In this document: piece after piece, positions 27,465-37,091 of the stretch
Position numbering within the stretch: position 1 is the first letter of the stretch
How the letters are laid out: the number at the start of each line of letters is the position of its first letter
DNA from: Polycladidibacter stylochi
GTDB taxonomy: Bacteria > Pseudomonadota > Alphaproteobacteria > Rhizobiales > Stappiaceae
NCBI RefSeq assembly: GCF_001562055.1
Contig: NZ_LLWE01000027.1
Coordinates: forward strand, 124,001-188,000
Direction of reading: 5' to 3'
DNA length: 64,000 nt
Notes under the pieces: model-generated
What the model saw: only the letters and a program-made list of their open reading frames with translations
What the model was told of the DNA's origin: nothing
Database searches by the model: none
Made by a program: the position numbers and the translations under genes

Positions 27465-29425
27465 TAAAGCATCTCCTGCAATAGTTTGGCAAGGCTATCA
27501 ATAGAAAACGGCTTGAGCAATTGTGGTATTGTCGGGTCGTTCAATTTGCTGGCCTCCGGATTGTAGCCTGTCATGAGTGCTAGTCGGATATGCGGCGCCC
27601 TTTGTTTAAGCTCGTGGGCAAGATCAAGCCCGCTCATGCCCCCTGGCATAAGAACATCGGTAAGTACTGCAGCGATTTGATCGCTCGTAGCAATTAAACT
27701 CAAAGCGTCTTGCGCATCATTGGCAATTATGGCGCTATAACCCAGCTCGGTTACTTGCTCGGCCAGTACATGGGCAAGGTCAGCTTCATCTTCAACTATT
27801 ACAATGAGTTGTCCATTCCCCATTGGTGGTAAGGCTTGAGCGCTTGCTTTATCCGTTTGGCCCTGTGGGGAAGATAACCGGCAAGGAAGATAAAGCGATG
27901 CCAGGGCACCCTTTTTTGTGCGGTTCGCCAAGGTAATGGCCCCACCGGATTGCTTGGCAAAACCGTAAACCATGGCTAGCCCCAAACCACTGCCTTTTCC
28001 ATGATCCTTGGTGGTAAAGAAGGGGTCAAATGCTTGCGATTTCACCGTATTTGTGAAGCCACTGCCCGTATCCAATACTTGAAAGAGGGCATAATCACCG
28101 GCTGGTATCTCGTGCTTTTGAGCGCTTGCATGGCCCAGTTTGACATGCTCGAGTTTGATTTCAATCGTGCCGCCTTCGGGCATGGCATCTTTGGCATTAA
28201 CAGCTAGGTTGATGAGTGCGTTTTCAAGTAGGGTTGGGTCCACATGGGCCTGTAATGCGGGGGGGGGAGCCGAGACAAAAAGAGCGATGGTCTGCGGCAA
28301 AAAACCGGCCAAAAGCTTAGCGGTTTCTTGCAGGACTGTATTGAGTGAAACGTTAGTGGCTTCAAACTGATTACCAGTGGCAAAGGAGAGTAGGCGCCGT
28401 GTTAGATTTGCACCGCGTTCGGCAGCCTCTAGCGTTGGGTTGATGTATTGTTCTGCCTGTAGTTGGCTAAGCGGTCCTTGCGCAAGTTTCCGGCGCAGGG
28501 TGAGGCCATTGCCAATTATAATCGAGAGTAGGTTGTTAAAGTCGTGGGCAAGCCCACCGCTGAGTTGGCCGACAGCATCCATTCTTTGTGCTTGTAATAG
28601 TCTGGCCTCGCTTTCTTTTTGGTCTGTCACATCAAACGAAAGCACAAAGCAACCTAAAGTTCGTCCATCTTTCGTTCTGTCTGGTACGAGGGTGGAACGC
28701 ATGTGGATGTCTTGATTGTTTTTATCACTCTTGCAGTACTCATAAACCACCAACTCCCCAGCAAGCGCCCGCTGGGCGTGGGGTTTCATGATTTGGAAAA
28801 GGTCTGGGCCAACAACTTCCTCCAGTTTTTGGCCATATATGGAAGCGGGCGTGCGGGCAAACCACTTGGCGTAGGGTGCGCTGGCAAAGCGGTAGACTAG
28901 CCCGGGGGCGATATAGGCAATCATAACCGGAAGGTTATCGGTGACCAAGCGTAACCAGTCTTCACTTTGGCGTAGGGCATGGGTGCGCTCTTCTACCGTG
29001 CGTTCCAGCTTTAACTGGGTCTCTCGTTCTCGGGTAATGTCGGAATAAGTTGAAACGAAACCACCGTTAGGCAAGGGGCCACCGCGAATGGCGATGACCT
29101 GACCGTTAGGGCGTACGCGTTCGAATGCATGGGATTTAAACTTATAGGCTATGGCAACATGTTTGGCGATAATTTCGTCAATCTGACCTGGCCCATATTC
29201 ACCGCGTGCAGCATTGACACGCAAAAATTCGGAGATATGGGTGCCACGTCTTCCTAGACTGGTTGGAAAATCGAGCATGTCAAATAGAGCGTTGTTCCAA
29301 GCAACAAGTTTCAGGTCTTTGTCGAAGACAGAAAACCCCTGATTTATGTGATTCAAAGCTGCCTGTAGGAGATCTAGCTCCGGGTTTTTGCCTTCTTGGG
29401 TCGGAATTTTCTTGGTCATTATCAT
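27464..29425 (-). CDS. Hybrid sensor histidine kinase with PAS domains and C-terminal receiver
   Basis: Soluble-looking sensor kinase of about 653 residues without membrane helices. In order it has a PAS-7-type domain (INQGFSVFDKDLKLVAWNN, about 25-140), a second PAS (about 165-270), a phospho-acceptor region with LSGGLAHDFNNLL, an ATPase domain (NLAVNAKDAMP, DTGSGF, GKGSGLGLAMVYGF) and a C-terminal receiver with Asp in LTDVLMPGG. The start is uncertain: ATG at 29425 or 29419 is favoured because residues encoded up to 29491 are AT-rich and unlike the family. It is co-transcribed with the OmpR-type regulator. A separate phosphotransfer protein is not seen nearby. Confidence 0.88.
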   Translation of the reverse strand: MIMTKKIPTQEGKNPELDLLQAALNHINQGFSVFDKDLKLVAWNNALFDMLDFPTSLGRRGTHISEFLRVNAARGEYGPGQIDEIIAKHVAIAYKFKSHAFERVRPNGQVIAIRGGPLPNGGFVSTYSDITRERETQLKLERTVEERTHALRQSEDWLRLVTDNLPVMIAYIAPGLVYRFASAPYAKWFARTPASIYGQKLEEVVGPDLFQIMKPHAQRALAGELVVYEYCKSDKNNQDIHMRSTLVPDRTKDGRTLGCFVLSFDVTDQKESEARLLQAQRMDAVGQLSGGLAHDFNNLLSIIIGNGLTLRRKLAQGPLSQLQAEQYINPTLEAAERGANLTRRLLSFATGNQFEATNVSLNTVLQETAKLLAGFLPQTIALFVSAPPPALQAHVDPTLLENALINLAVNAKDAMPEGGTIEIKLEHVKLGHASAQKHEIPAGDYALFQVLDTGSGFTNTVKSQAFDPFFTTKDHGKGSGLGLAMVYGFAKQSGGAITLANRTKKGALASLYLPCRLSSPQGQTDKASAQALPPMGNGQLIVIVEDEADLAHVLAEQVTELGYSAIIANDAQDALSLIATSDQIAAVLTDVLMPGGMSGLDLAHELKQRAPHIRLALMTGYNPEASKLNDPTIPQLLKPFSIDSLAKLLQEML

Positions 29426-29709
29426 ACTATGGTCTGAGATATATCTGTTTAAGATATTGATTTTATTGTTCTTGATTAGTGAGTGAAACATTTCGTAGCA
29501 ATCTTCTCATAATGGAGAAATGAAGGGCACCTATCACTTTTGCTAGGGTTCAATGAGCCTGCAGAGGGTTGGAGGGAGGCCAGCCTTTTGAGTGAAGGGG
29601 GGAGGCTTGAAAGTGCCAATGCCATTTGCGCTTTAATGTAGGAGAGCAGTGCAAATGTGCATTGGCCTTTTAAGGCTGATTATTGTTTGATTGTGGGAGG
29701 GACTGTGGC

Positions 29710-31692
29710 ATGGCGCAAAAGCCGGTCAACTTTGGTGATACCTTTCCAAAAGTCTTATTAGCAAATGCGACGGTGTTTAAAGATAAGCCGGCAATGCGCG
29801 AAAAGGATTTGGGAATCTGGATTACCTGGAACTGGGGGGAAGTGCTGGAAGAGGTGCGGGCTCTTTCTATTGGATTACAGCACCTCAAATTTCGCAGCGG
29901 AGAAAAAGTTGCCATTGTGGGGGCAAACCGGCCGCAGTTGTACTGGTCTATCGCAGCAGTGCAGGCGCTGGGCGGTGTGCCTGTGCCGATTTATGCCGAT
30001 TCGGTTGCCGAAGAAATGGTCTATGTGCTGGAGCATGCCGATGTGAGCGTTGCTGTGGTGGAGGACCAGGAGCAGGTTGACAAGGTTTTAGAGATTTCCG
30101 ACCAGCTGCCCAAGTTGAAGCATATTTTATACGATGATCCGCGCGGTCTGCGTGATTATGACCACGGCCATTTACACGCAATTACCGATATCCAAGGCAT
30201 TGGCCGTGCGCTTATTCAAGAAAACCCCATGTTAAGCACCAATTGGGAAGCCGGGTTTGCAGGCCAAAGCGGGGCCGATGTGGCGGTGATGCTTTATACA
30301 TCCGGCACGACGGGACGTCCCAAAGGGGTGATGCTTACCTACGATAACCTTGTTGTATCGGCGCGAAATGCGAACGCGTTTGACGGGCTGGATTCAAGCG
30401 AGGATACCCTTGCTTACCTACCGATGGCATGGGTGGGCGACCATGTGTTTTCTTATGCGCAGGCCCTATGTGCTGGCTATTGTGTGAATTGCCCGGAAGG
30501 GGCGGAAACGGTGTTGGCCGACCGCAAGGAAATTGCGCCAACCTACCTTTTCGCACCACCACGGGTATTCGAAGGATTGCTAACCCACATTCAAGTGCGA
30601 ATGGAAGATGCAGGCCCAACGAAGCGTGCACTGTTCCATTACTTTTTAAAGGTTGCCGAACGGGTGGGTGAACGTTTACTCAATGGCGAAAAGGTCAAGC
30701 TTTCCGAGCGGCTGTTATATGCATTGGGCGAGTTTTGTATTTACGGGCCGCTCAAGAACCAGATGGGCTTTTCGCGCCTGAAGGTGGGCTATACCGCTGG
30801 TGAAGCAATTGGCCCCGAGATCTTCAAATTTTACCGTTCGCTGGGCTTGAACCTTAAGCAGCTTTACGGGCAAACGGAATCCAGTGTTTTTATTACCTTG
30901 CAGCCGGATGGAGAGATTTACAGCGATACCGTTGGGGTGCCGTTTACCGGTGTTGAGATCAAAATAGCCGAAAATGGCGAAGTGATTTACCGTTCACCGG
31001 GCAGCTTTAAAGCCTATTATAAAAACGAGGAGGCCACGCGCGAGACCAAAGACGCCGAGGGTTGGGTACATACGGGTGATGCCGGTATGTTCCTTGAAAA
31101 TGGCCACTTAAAAATCATTGATCGGGCGAAAGATGTGGGGCGGCTGACAAGCGGGGCGTTGTTTGCACCTAAGTACATCGAAAACAAGCTGAAGTTCTTT
31201 GCCAATATTAAAGAGGTGGTGGCGTTTGGTGACCAGCGCGGTTTTGCAACTGCGTTTATCAATATCGATTTGACCTCGGTTGGCAATTGGGCCGAGCGCA
31301 ACAATATTGCCTATGCATCCTACCAAGAACTTGCCGCTCACCCCGATGTCTACGAGATGATCGGAGCGCATGTGGATCAGGTAAACCGAGATTTAGCCGA
31401 GGAAAGCCTGATGAGTGGGGCGCAGATCAAGCGGTTCCTGATTTTGCATAAGGAGTTGGATGCGGATGATGGTGAGCTGACCAGAACGCAAAAGGTCCGC
31501 CGTAAGTTCATTGCAGAGCGTTACGCACCGTTGATTGAGGCTTTGTACGATGGCTCTACCCGCAAGCATGTGGTGACTACTGTGACGTTTGAAGATGGCC
31601 GGAGCGGCTCTGTTGAAGGTAATGTGGAAATACGCGACGCCAATATTTATGCGGCTAAACCCTTGAGTGGGCAACTGGAGGATGCGGCATGA
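29710..31692 (+). CDS. AMP-forming long-chain-type acyl-CoA synthetase
   Basis: Enzyme of 660 residues that activates a carboxylic acid with ATP and CoA. The P-loop YTSGTTGRPKGVML (about residue 205), the GQTESS motif (about 390) and the HTGDAG/IDRAKDV adenylate motifs (about 450-475) are intact. ATG at 29710 has GGGAGGG upstream, so the longer frame is rejected. It is the first gene of an operon and overlaps the next gene by the four bases ATGA. Such ligases head Liv-type transporter operons in many alphaproteobacteria, where they are thought to trap the imported acid as its CoA ester; the actual acid is unknown. Confidence 0.88.
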   Translation: MAQKPVNFGDTFPKVLLANATVFKDKPAMREKDLGIWITWNWGEVLEEVRALSIGLQHLKFRSGEKVAIVGANRPQLYWSIAAVQALGGVPVPIYADSVAEEMVYVLEHADVSVAVVEDQEQVDKVLEISDQLPKLKHILYDDPRGLRDYDHGHLHAITDIQGIGRALIQENPMLSTNWEAGFAGQSGADVAVMLYTSGTTGRPKGVMLTYDNLVVSARNANAFDGLDSSEDTLAYLPMAWVGDHVFSYAQALCAGYCVNCPEGAETVLADRKEIAPTYLFAPPRVFEGLLTHIQVRMEDAGPTKRALFHYFLKVAERVGERLLNGEKVKLSERLLYALGEFCIYGPLKNQMGFSRLKVGYTAGEAIGPEIFKFYRSLGLNLKQLYGQTESSVFITLQPDGEIYSDTVGVPFTGVEIKIAENGEVIYRSPGSFKAYYKNEEATRETKDAEGWVHTGDAGMFLENGHLKIIDRAKDVGRLTSGALFAPKYIENKLKFFANIKEVVAFGDQRGFATAFINIDLTSVGNWAERNNIAYASYQELAAHPDVYEMIGAHVDQVNRDLAEESLMSGAQIKRFLILHKELDADDGELTRTQKVRRKFIAERYAPLIEALYDGSTRKHVVTTVTFEDGRSGSVEGNVEIRDANIYAAKPLSGQLEDAA

Positions 31693-32522
31693 GTGTGATT
31701 GAAAAAGCGGCCGATATCACTGCCAGTTCAATTGGGTTGCAAAAAGCTGAAGAGCGGGAAACCCTGCTGGATTTGGCCAATGTTTCGCTCTCGTTTGGTG
31801 GGGTGAAAGCAATTAACAACATTTCCTTTGACATCAAGCGAGGTGAAGTTCGCGCCATTATTGGCCCCAATGGGGCCGGAAAAACGTCCATGCTGAATGT
31901 AATAAACGGGTTTTATCAACCGCAAGAAGGGGTGATTACTTTTCGTGGATCACAGCGCCGCTCAATGAAGCCGCACCTAGCGGTGAGCCATGGCATTGCC
32001 CGTACATTTCAGAATGTGGCGTTGTTTAAGGGAATGTCGACGCTGGACAACATTATGGCCGGGCGTACCACCCGTATGAAACGCAATATGTTTTGGCAAA
32101 TACTGTATTACGGCCCGGCGCAACGGGAGGAAATTGCGCACCGTCGTAAGGTGGAGGAGATCATTGATTTTCTCGAAATTGCCCATATCCGCAGCACACC
32201 GGTGGGCAAGCTACCCTATGGCTTGCAAAAGCGGGTGGAGCTGGCGCGGGCTTTGGCTATGGAGCCGGACCTGCTGCTGCTTGATGAGCCAATGGCAGGC
32301 ATGAACCTTGAAGAAAAAGAGGACATGAGCCGCTTTATCATTGATGTCAATGAACAATTGGGCACCACCATTGCCTTGATCGAGCATGATATTGGCGTGG
32401 TGATGGACCTTTCGGATCGGGTGGTTGTGCTGGATTACGGCCGTAAAATTGCCGATGGCTCGCCAGAGGAAGTTCAAAAGAACCAAGACGTTATCGATGC
32501 GTATCTGGGTGTGTCGCATTAA
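31689..32522 (+). CDS. ABC importer ATPase, LivG type
   Basis: Nucleotide-binding subunit of 277 residues with IGPNGAGKTS, a signature degenerated to LPYGLQKRVE as is usual for LivG, and LLLLDEPMAGMN. The C-terminal part has the LivG-type end (VIDAYLGV). Start overlaps the stop of the ligase gene. It works with LivF (36114) as the heterodimeric motor of the branched-chain-amino-acid-type importer encoded here. Confidence 0.9.
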   Translation: MSVIEKAADITASSIGLQKAEERETLLDLANVSLSFGGVKAINNISFDIKRGEVRAIIGPNGAGKTSMLNVINGFYQPQEGVITFRGSQRRSMKPHLAVSHGIARTFQNVALFKGMSTLDNIMAGRTTRMKRNMFWQILYYGPAQREEIAHRRKVEEIIDFLEIAHIRSTPVGKLPYGLQKRVELARALAMEPDLLLLDEPMAGMNLEEKEDMSRFIIDVNEQLGTTIALIEHDIGVVMDLSDRVVVLDYGRKIADGSPEEVQKNQDVIDAYLGVSH

Positions 32523-32570
32523 CGGTATTTTGTTGCGTGCCGCTTTTGGTGTGCGCGGGGGGGAATAGTT

Positions 32571-33530
32571 TTGGAAACACTTTATCAAATATTTGCGGAT
32601 CCGTTTGTGCAGATTGTGAGTGCACCGGATTTCTTTTTGCAAGTCCTGTGGGAAGGACTGGTTTCCGGTGTGTTGTATGCGTTGATTGCACTGGGGTTTG
32701 TGCTGATTTTCAAATCATCGCGTATTTTCAATTTTGCCCAAGGTATCATGGTGGTTTTTGCAGCTCTTACCTTGGTGGGACTGCATGAAAACGGCGTACC
32801 TGCATGGCTGGCTGTTCCATTAACGTTAGGCGTTATGTATTTGCTGGCATTGAGCGTAGAGCGGGTGGTCCTGCGCCCATTGGTGGGGCAGCCGGATATC
32901 ATCCTATTCATGGCCTCTATTGGCGTGACCATGTTCCTGATCGGCTTTGGCGAATTTGTGTTTGGCGGCGAAAACAAAGCCATGATCACAGCAGAGCTTG
33001 GTATTCCAACAGGTAGTATTGAGTTTTTTCCTTTCGGTGGTTTTGTCTTGATCGAGCAAAAAGACCTTACCGCAGTGATTATGGCCGTTTTGTTGGTGCT
33101 GTGCCTGTTATTGTTCTTGAACAAAACCGCTATGGGGCGGGCAATCCGCGCTTTGGGGGATGACCACCAGGCGGCCCTTTCTGTGGGTATATCGCTTTCC
33201 AAAATCTGGGTGCTGGTGTGGTTTATCGCCGGTGTCATTGCCCTTGCTACCGGTATTGTCTGGGGTGCGCGTGCGGGGGTTTCTTTTGCGCTGGAGGTGA
33301 TTGCCTATAAAGCATTACCGGTGCTGATGCTGGGCGGGCTGGAATCTGTTTCTGGTGCGATAATCGGTGGTATCGCCATTGGTTTATTAGAGAAAATCTT
33401 TGAAATCTATTGGGGGCAGCCGCTATTTGGCGGCAATACAGAAACCTGGTTTGCCTTCATTCTTGCCTTGATTGTGTTGCTGTTCCGTCCGCAAGGGTTG
33501 TTTGGCGAACGTATTATCGAGCGGGTTTAG
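32571..33530 (+). CDS. ABC importer permease, LivH type
   Basis: Inner-membrane permease of 319 residues with about eight to nine helices and the LivH blocks GLVSGVLYALIALGFVLIFK and RALGDDHQAALSVGI (EAA-like loop). It starts with TTG at 32571, supported by a run of seven G and AA directly upstream; no ATG or GTG fits the conserved N-terminus. It pairs with the LivM-type permease that begins 9 bases after its stop. Confidence 0.9.
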   Translation: METLYQIFADPFVQIVSAPDFFLQVLWEGLVSGVLYALIALGFVLIFKSSRIFNFAQGIMVVFAALTLVGLHENGVPAWLAVPLTLGVMYLLALSVERVVLRPLVGQPDIILFMASIGVTMFLIGFGEFVFGGENKAMITAELGIPTGSIEFFPFGGFVLIEQKDLTAVIMAVLLVLCLLLFLNKTAMGRAIRALGDDHQAALSVGISLSKIWVLVWFIAGVIALATGIVWGARAGVSFALEVIAYKALPVLMLGGLESVSGAIIGGIAIGLLEKIFEIYWGQPLFGGNTETWFAFILALIVLLFRPQGLFGERIIERV

Positions 33531-33539
33531 GAGGGTTCT

Positions 33540-34616
33540 ATGTTTTACCGTGTTTCGGGACAGTTTAAGACTTCCTATGAAAGTGATATGGCGTTGTTTC
33601 CTGTTAAACAGGATGCCATACTCCTGGCCTTCATATTAGCGCTGTTTTATGTGGCCTTTCCTATGATGGCCTCCGAGTTCACCTATAAAGCGTTGCTTGT
33701 GCCGGTGCTGATTTATGCCCTTGCTGCAATGGGGCTGAATATACTGACCGGTTATGCGGGGCAGCTCTCTTTAGGAACCGCTGGTTTTATGGGGGTCGGG
33801 GCGTACGCCTGCTATAAAATCACCAGCATTTTCCCTGAGGTTAATATTGTTGTTGCCTTGCTGCTCTCGGGGTGTTTTTCAGCAGCTGTTGGGGTTGCTT
33901 TTGGTTTGCCTTCCCTGCGGATCAAGGGGTTTTATCTGGCAATTGCCACATTGGCCGCGCAGTTCTTCCTTGTGTGGCTATTTGAAAAATGGGCATGGCT
34001 TTACAACTTCAATGCCTCTGGGGCGATTGAGGTGAAGGGACACGAGTTTTTCGGCCTTGTGATCACCGGACCCAATGCAGCCCCGATAACGCAATACTAT
34101 TTTGTGTTGGTGTGCGTGACCGTCGTTTCTTTTGCCATGATTAATATCACTCGTGGGCGCTTTGGTCGGGTTTGGAAAGCAGTGCGCGATATGGATATCG
34201 CCGCAGAGCTGGTGGGCATTAACTTGATGCGGGCCAAACTCTCTGCCTTTGCGGTGAGCTCGTATGTTGTGGGCATTGCCGGTGCACTGCTGGTGTTTTT
34301 CTGGAAAGGGGCCGCAGAACCGAACCTCTTCGATATTCCACTTAGTTTCAAGGTGTTGTTTATCGCGATTATTGGCGGTCTTGGCTCAATTATTGGCAAC
34401 TTTTTAGGGGCGTTGTTGATTGTGGCCCTGCCGGTGTTGTTGAACCTGCTGCCCGGTGTGTTGGGGCTGGAGATTAACTCGGCCACGCTTGAGCATATCA
34501 ATGTGATGATTGTCGGGGCACTGATTGTTTTCTTTCTCATCGTGGAACCGCACGGGCTGGCACGCCTTTGGGCTTTGATCCGCGAGAAGCTGATTATATG
34601 GCCGTTTCCGCATTAA
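33540..34616 (+). CDS. ABC importer permease, LivM type
   Basis: Inner-membrane permease of 358 residues with about ten helices. The LivM signatures LNILTGYAGQLSLGTAGFMGVGAY and IRGFYLAIATLAAQFF-like IKGFYLAIATLAAQFF are present in consecutive parts, and the EAA-like loop reads VRDMDIAAELVGI. GGAGGG lies directly upstream of ATG 33540. Second permease half of the same importer. Confidence 0.9.
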   Translation: MFYRVSGQFKTSYESDMALFPVKQDAILLAFILALFYVAFPMMASEFTYKALLVPVLIYALAAMGLNILTGYAGQLSLGTAGFMGVGAYACYKITSIFPEVNIVVALLLSGCFSAAVGVAFGLPSLRIKGFYLAIATLAAQFFLVWLFEKWAWLYNFNASGAIEVKGHEFFGLVITGPNAAPITQYYFVLVCVTVVSFAMINITRGRFGRVWKAVRDMDIAAELVGINLMRAKLSAFAVSSYVVGIAGALLVFFWKGAAEPNLFDIPLSFKVLFIAIIGGLGSIIGNFLGALLIVALPVLLNLLPGVLGLEINSATLEHINVMIVGALIVFFLIVEPHGLARLWALIREKLIIWPFPH

Positions 34617-34691
34617 TAGGCCGCGTGAAGCGGCAGGGGAGCTGGAAGCGATAAACTTAGGGCAATGCCCGATCGAGTGGAGGAGAAGTAA

Positions 34692-35999
34692 ATGGCTATT
34701 AAAGGAATGAATTGTCTTGCTGCGGGGGTTGTTGCCCTGGGATTAGGTATTACGGCGGTACAGGCGGATGAACTTTACACGCCAAATATGACCTACAGAA
34801 CCGGCCCGTTTGCTGCAACCGGTATTCCGATTATGAACGGGCAGCGAGATTACATTGAAATGCTCAATGCTCGTGATGGGGGCATTGGCGGTATCAAAAT
34901 CAACTTTGATGAGTGTGAGACTTCTTACAACACGAATAAGGGGATGGAGTGTTACGAAAAGACCAAGGGCAATGCCATTGTGACCCAGCCGTGGTCGACC
35001 GGCATTACCTTGCAGGTTCTGCCACGAACCAATGTGGACCGAGTGCCGATTTTAGCAACAGGTTATGGTTTCTCGCCCATGTCGGATGGGGATACTTTTG
35101 CTTGGGCGTTTAACCCTCCAGTGTCCTATTGGGATGGCGCATCGATGATATTGCAATATATCTCGGATGGTGATCTGGACAATTTAAAGGGCAAAAAGAT
35201 TGCACTGCTGCATCTGGATCATCCATTTGGCAAAGAGCCTATTCCGCTCATCGAAAAACTAGCTGACAAGCATGGTTTTGAGTTTCTTCCCATTCCTGTG
35301 GGCTTGAAGGAAATGCAAAACCAGTCGGCTCAATGGCTGCAAATCCGCCGTGAACGTCCGGATTTTGTGATTATGTGGGGCTGGGGTGCCATGAATGCGG
35401 GTGCACTTACCGAAGCTGTTAAAACCCGCTACCCAATGGATAAGCTTGTGGGTGTTTGGTGGTCAGGCTCTGATGATGATTTGCGCCCTCTTGGTGGTAA
35501 AGCGAAGGGGTATAAATCCATTAGCTGGAATGCACCCGGGAAATACTCTGTTATCGAGGATATCCGCAGTCATGTGGTTGCCAAAGGCAATTCGATGATT
35601 GGTTCTGAAGATGATTTGAACAAAGTCTTCTATCAACGCGGGGTGGTGATGTCCATGTTTATGGCCGAAGCAATTCGCACAGCGCAGCAGAAGTTCAAGA
35701 TAGCGAAAATTACTCCTGAGCAAATGCGTTGGGGGATTGAGAACCTGAAGCTGGATGGCAAACGTTTGGAAGAACTTGGCATGCTGGGTATGGTCGCACC
35801 ATTTTCCATGAGCTGCGATAACCATACCGGCCATGGCGGGGCCTGGATGCTGGAATGGAATGGCGAGCAGTTTGCTAAGGTGAGCGATTTGTTGATGCCG
35901 GACCGCTCCGAGATCGAGCCAATTGAAAAAGAAAAAGCCAAGGAATACGCCAAAAATAACGCACCTTGGCCAGGGCGTGATGGGCTTGCTTGTGAGTAA
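34692..35999 (+). CDS. ABC importer periplasmic binding protein, Liv type
   Basis: Secreted binding protein of 435 residues, longer than LivJ/K (about 370), with a signal peptide of about 25 residues ending TAVQA. The fold of type-1 binding proteins is suggested by GPFAATGIPIMNGQRDYIEMLN and by KGKKIALLHLDHPFGKE. This longer group accompanies the ligase-containing Liv operons and is unlikely to be specific for amino acids; aromatic or other organic acids are plausible. GGAGGAGAA precedes ATG 34692. Confidence 0.88.
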   Translation: MAIKGMNCLAAGVVALGLGITAVQADELYTPNMTYRTGPFAATGIPIMNGQRDYIEMLNARDGGIGGIKINFDECETSYNTNKGMECYEKTKGNAIVTQPWSTGITLQVLPRTNVDRVPILATGYGFSPMSDGDTFAWAFNPPVSYWDGASMILQYISDGDLDNLKGKKIALLHLDHPFGKEPIPLIEKLADKHGFEFLPIPVGLKEMQNQSAQWLQIRRERPDFVIMWGWGAMNAGALTEAVKTRYPMDKLVGVWWSGSDDDLRPLGGKAKGYKSISWNAPGKYSVIEDIRSHVVAKGNSMIGSEDDLNKVFYQRGVVMSMFMAEAIRTAQQKFKIAKITPEQMRWGIENLKLDGKRLEELGMLGMVAPFSMSCDNHTGHGGAWMLEWNGEQFAKVSDLLMPDRSEIEPIEKEKAKEYAKNNAPWPGRDGLACE

Positions 36000-36113
36000 A
36001 CTCGCCTAGCAAGTGGGTTCGGGTGCCTTAAGGCGTTCTTAAATAGCTTCCGAACCCAATGAAAGAAAGCACAAGTTTAAGCAATTATTTGGGTATTAAG
36101 TGAAAGCAAAGCA

Positions 36114-36968
36114 ATGGTAAGCACAAGTCGGCTGCAAACAGAACCGAGTGAAAACAACAGTTTGGTAGAAAGCATCTTGAGCGTAAATAATATTGAGGTG
36201 ATTTACGATCATGTAGTGCTCGTGCTGAAAGGTGTTTCTTTAACGGTGCCCAAAGGGGGCATTGTGGCACTATTGGGTGCAAATGGTGCGGGAAAAACCA
36301 CCACGTTAAAAGCAATTTCCAACCTGCTGGCGGCCGAACGCGGTGATGTTACCAAAGGCACCATCGAGTTTAAAGGCAAGCAGGTGCAAGCACTTTCTGC
36401 CAATGAGCAGGTCAAGCGTGGCTGTATTCAGGTGATGGAAGGCCGGCACTGCTTCGGGCATTTAAGTATCGAGGATAACCTTCTTTCGGGGGCTTTCACA
36501 CGCAAAGATGGCCAAGGGGCGATCAAGCGTGATCTGGAGATGGTTTATGATTACTTTCCGCGTTTACGTGAGCGCAGACGCTCACAAGCCGGTTATACAT
36601 CTGGTGGCGAACAGCAGATGTGTGCAGTAGGGCGCGCACTTATGAGCCGACCTGAAATGATTTTACTCGATGAACCCTCCATGGGGCTGGCACCGCAATT
36701 GGTGGAAGAGATATTCGAGATCGTGAAAAAGCTCAATGAGCAACAGGGGGTATCTTTCCTGCTTGCCGAGCAAAACACCAATGTGGCGCTACGCTATGCC
36801 ACATATGGCTACATTATGGAAGCAGGTCGCATTGTTATGGATGGGCCAGCCGAGGTTTTGCGCGAAAACGAAGATGTGAAAGAGTTTTATCTAGGTGTTG
36901 GTGGTGAAGGGCGAAAATCTTTCAAGGATGTAAAACATTATAAGAGGCGGAAACGCTGGCTAGCATAA
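36114..36968 (+). CDS. ABC importer ATPase, LivF type
   Basis: Nucleotide-binding subunit of 284 residues with LGANGAGKTT, signature YTSGGEQQM and ILLDEPSMGLAP, the last being typical of LivF. It has about 20 extra residues at the N-terminus and a basic tail (KHYKRRKRW). It closes the ligase-livG-livH-livM-binding protein-livF operon, 114 bases after the binding-protein gene. Confidence 0.9.
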   Translation: MVSTSRLQTEPSENNSLVESILSVNNIEVIYDHVVLVLKGVSLTVPKGGIVALLGANGAGKTTTLKAISNLLAAERGDVTKGTIEFKGKQVQALSANEQVKRGCIQVMEGRHCFGHLSIEDNLLSGAFTRKDGQGAIKRDLEMVYDYFPRLRERRRSQAGYTSGGEQQMCAVGRALMSRPEMILLDEPSMGLAPQLVEEIFEIVKKLNEQQGVSFLLAEQNTNVALRYATYGYIMEAGRIVMDGPAEVLRENEDVKEFYLGVGGEGRKSFKDVKHYKRRKRWLA

Positions 36969-37091
36969 ATCAATAGTAAATATTCATGGGGGTGACTGGT
37001 TAAAACTGGCAGGTATTTGTCATTGAAACATAACGGGTTGCTTGTAGGTTAAGAATAGTTTTGCTTAATGTCTGCAGCACCGGAGGTTATG

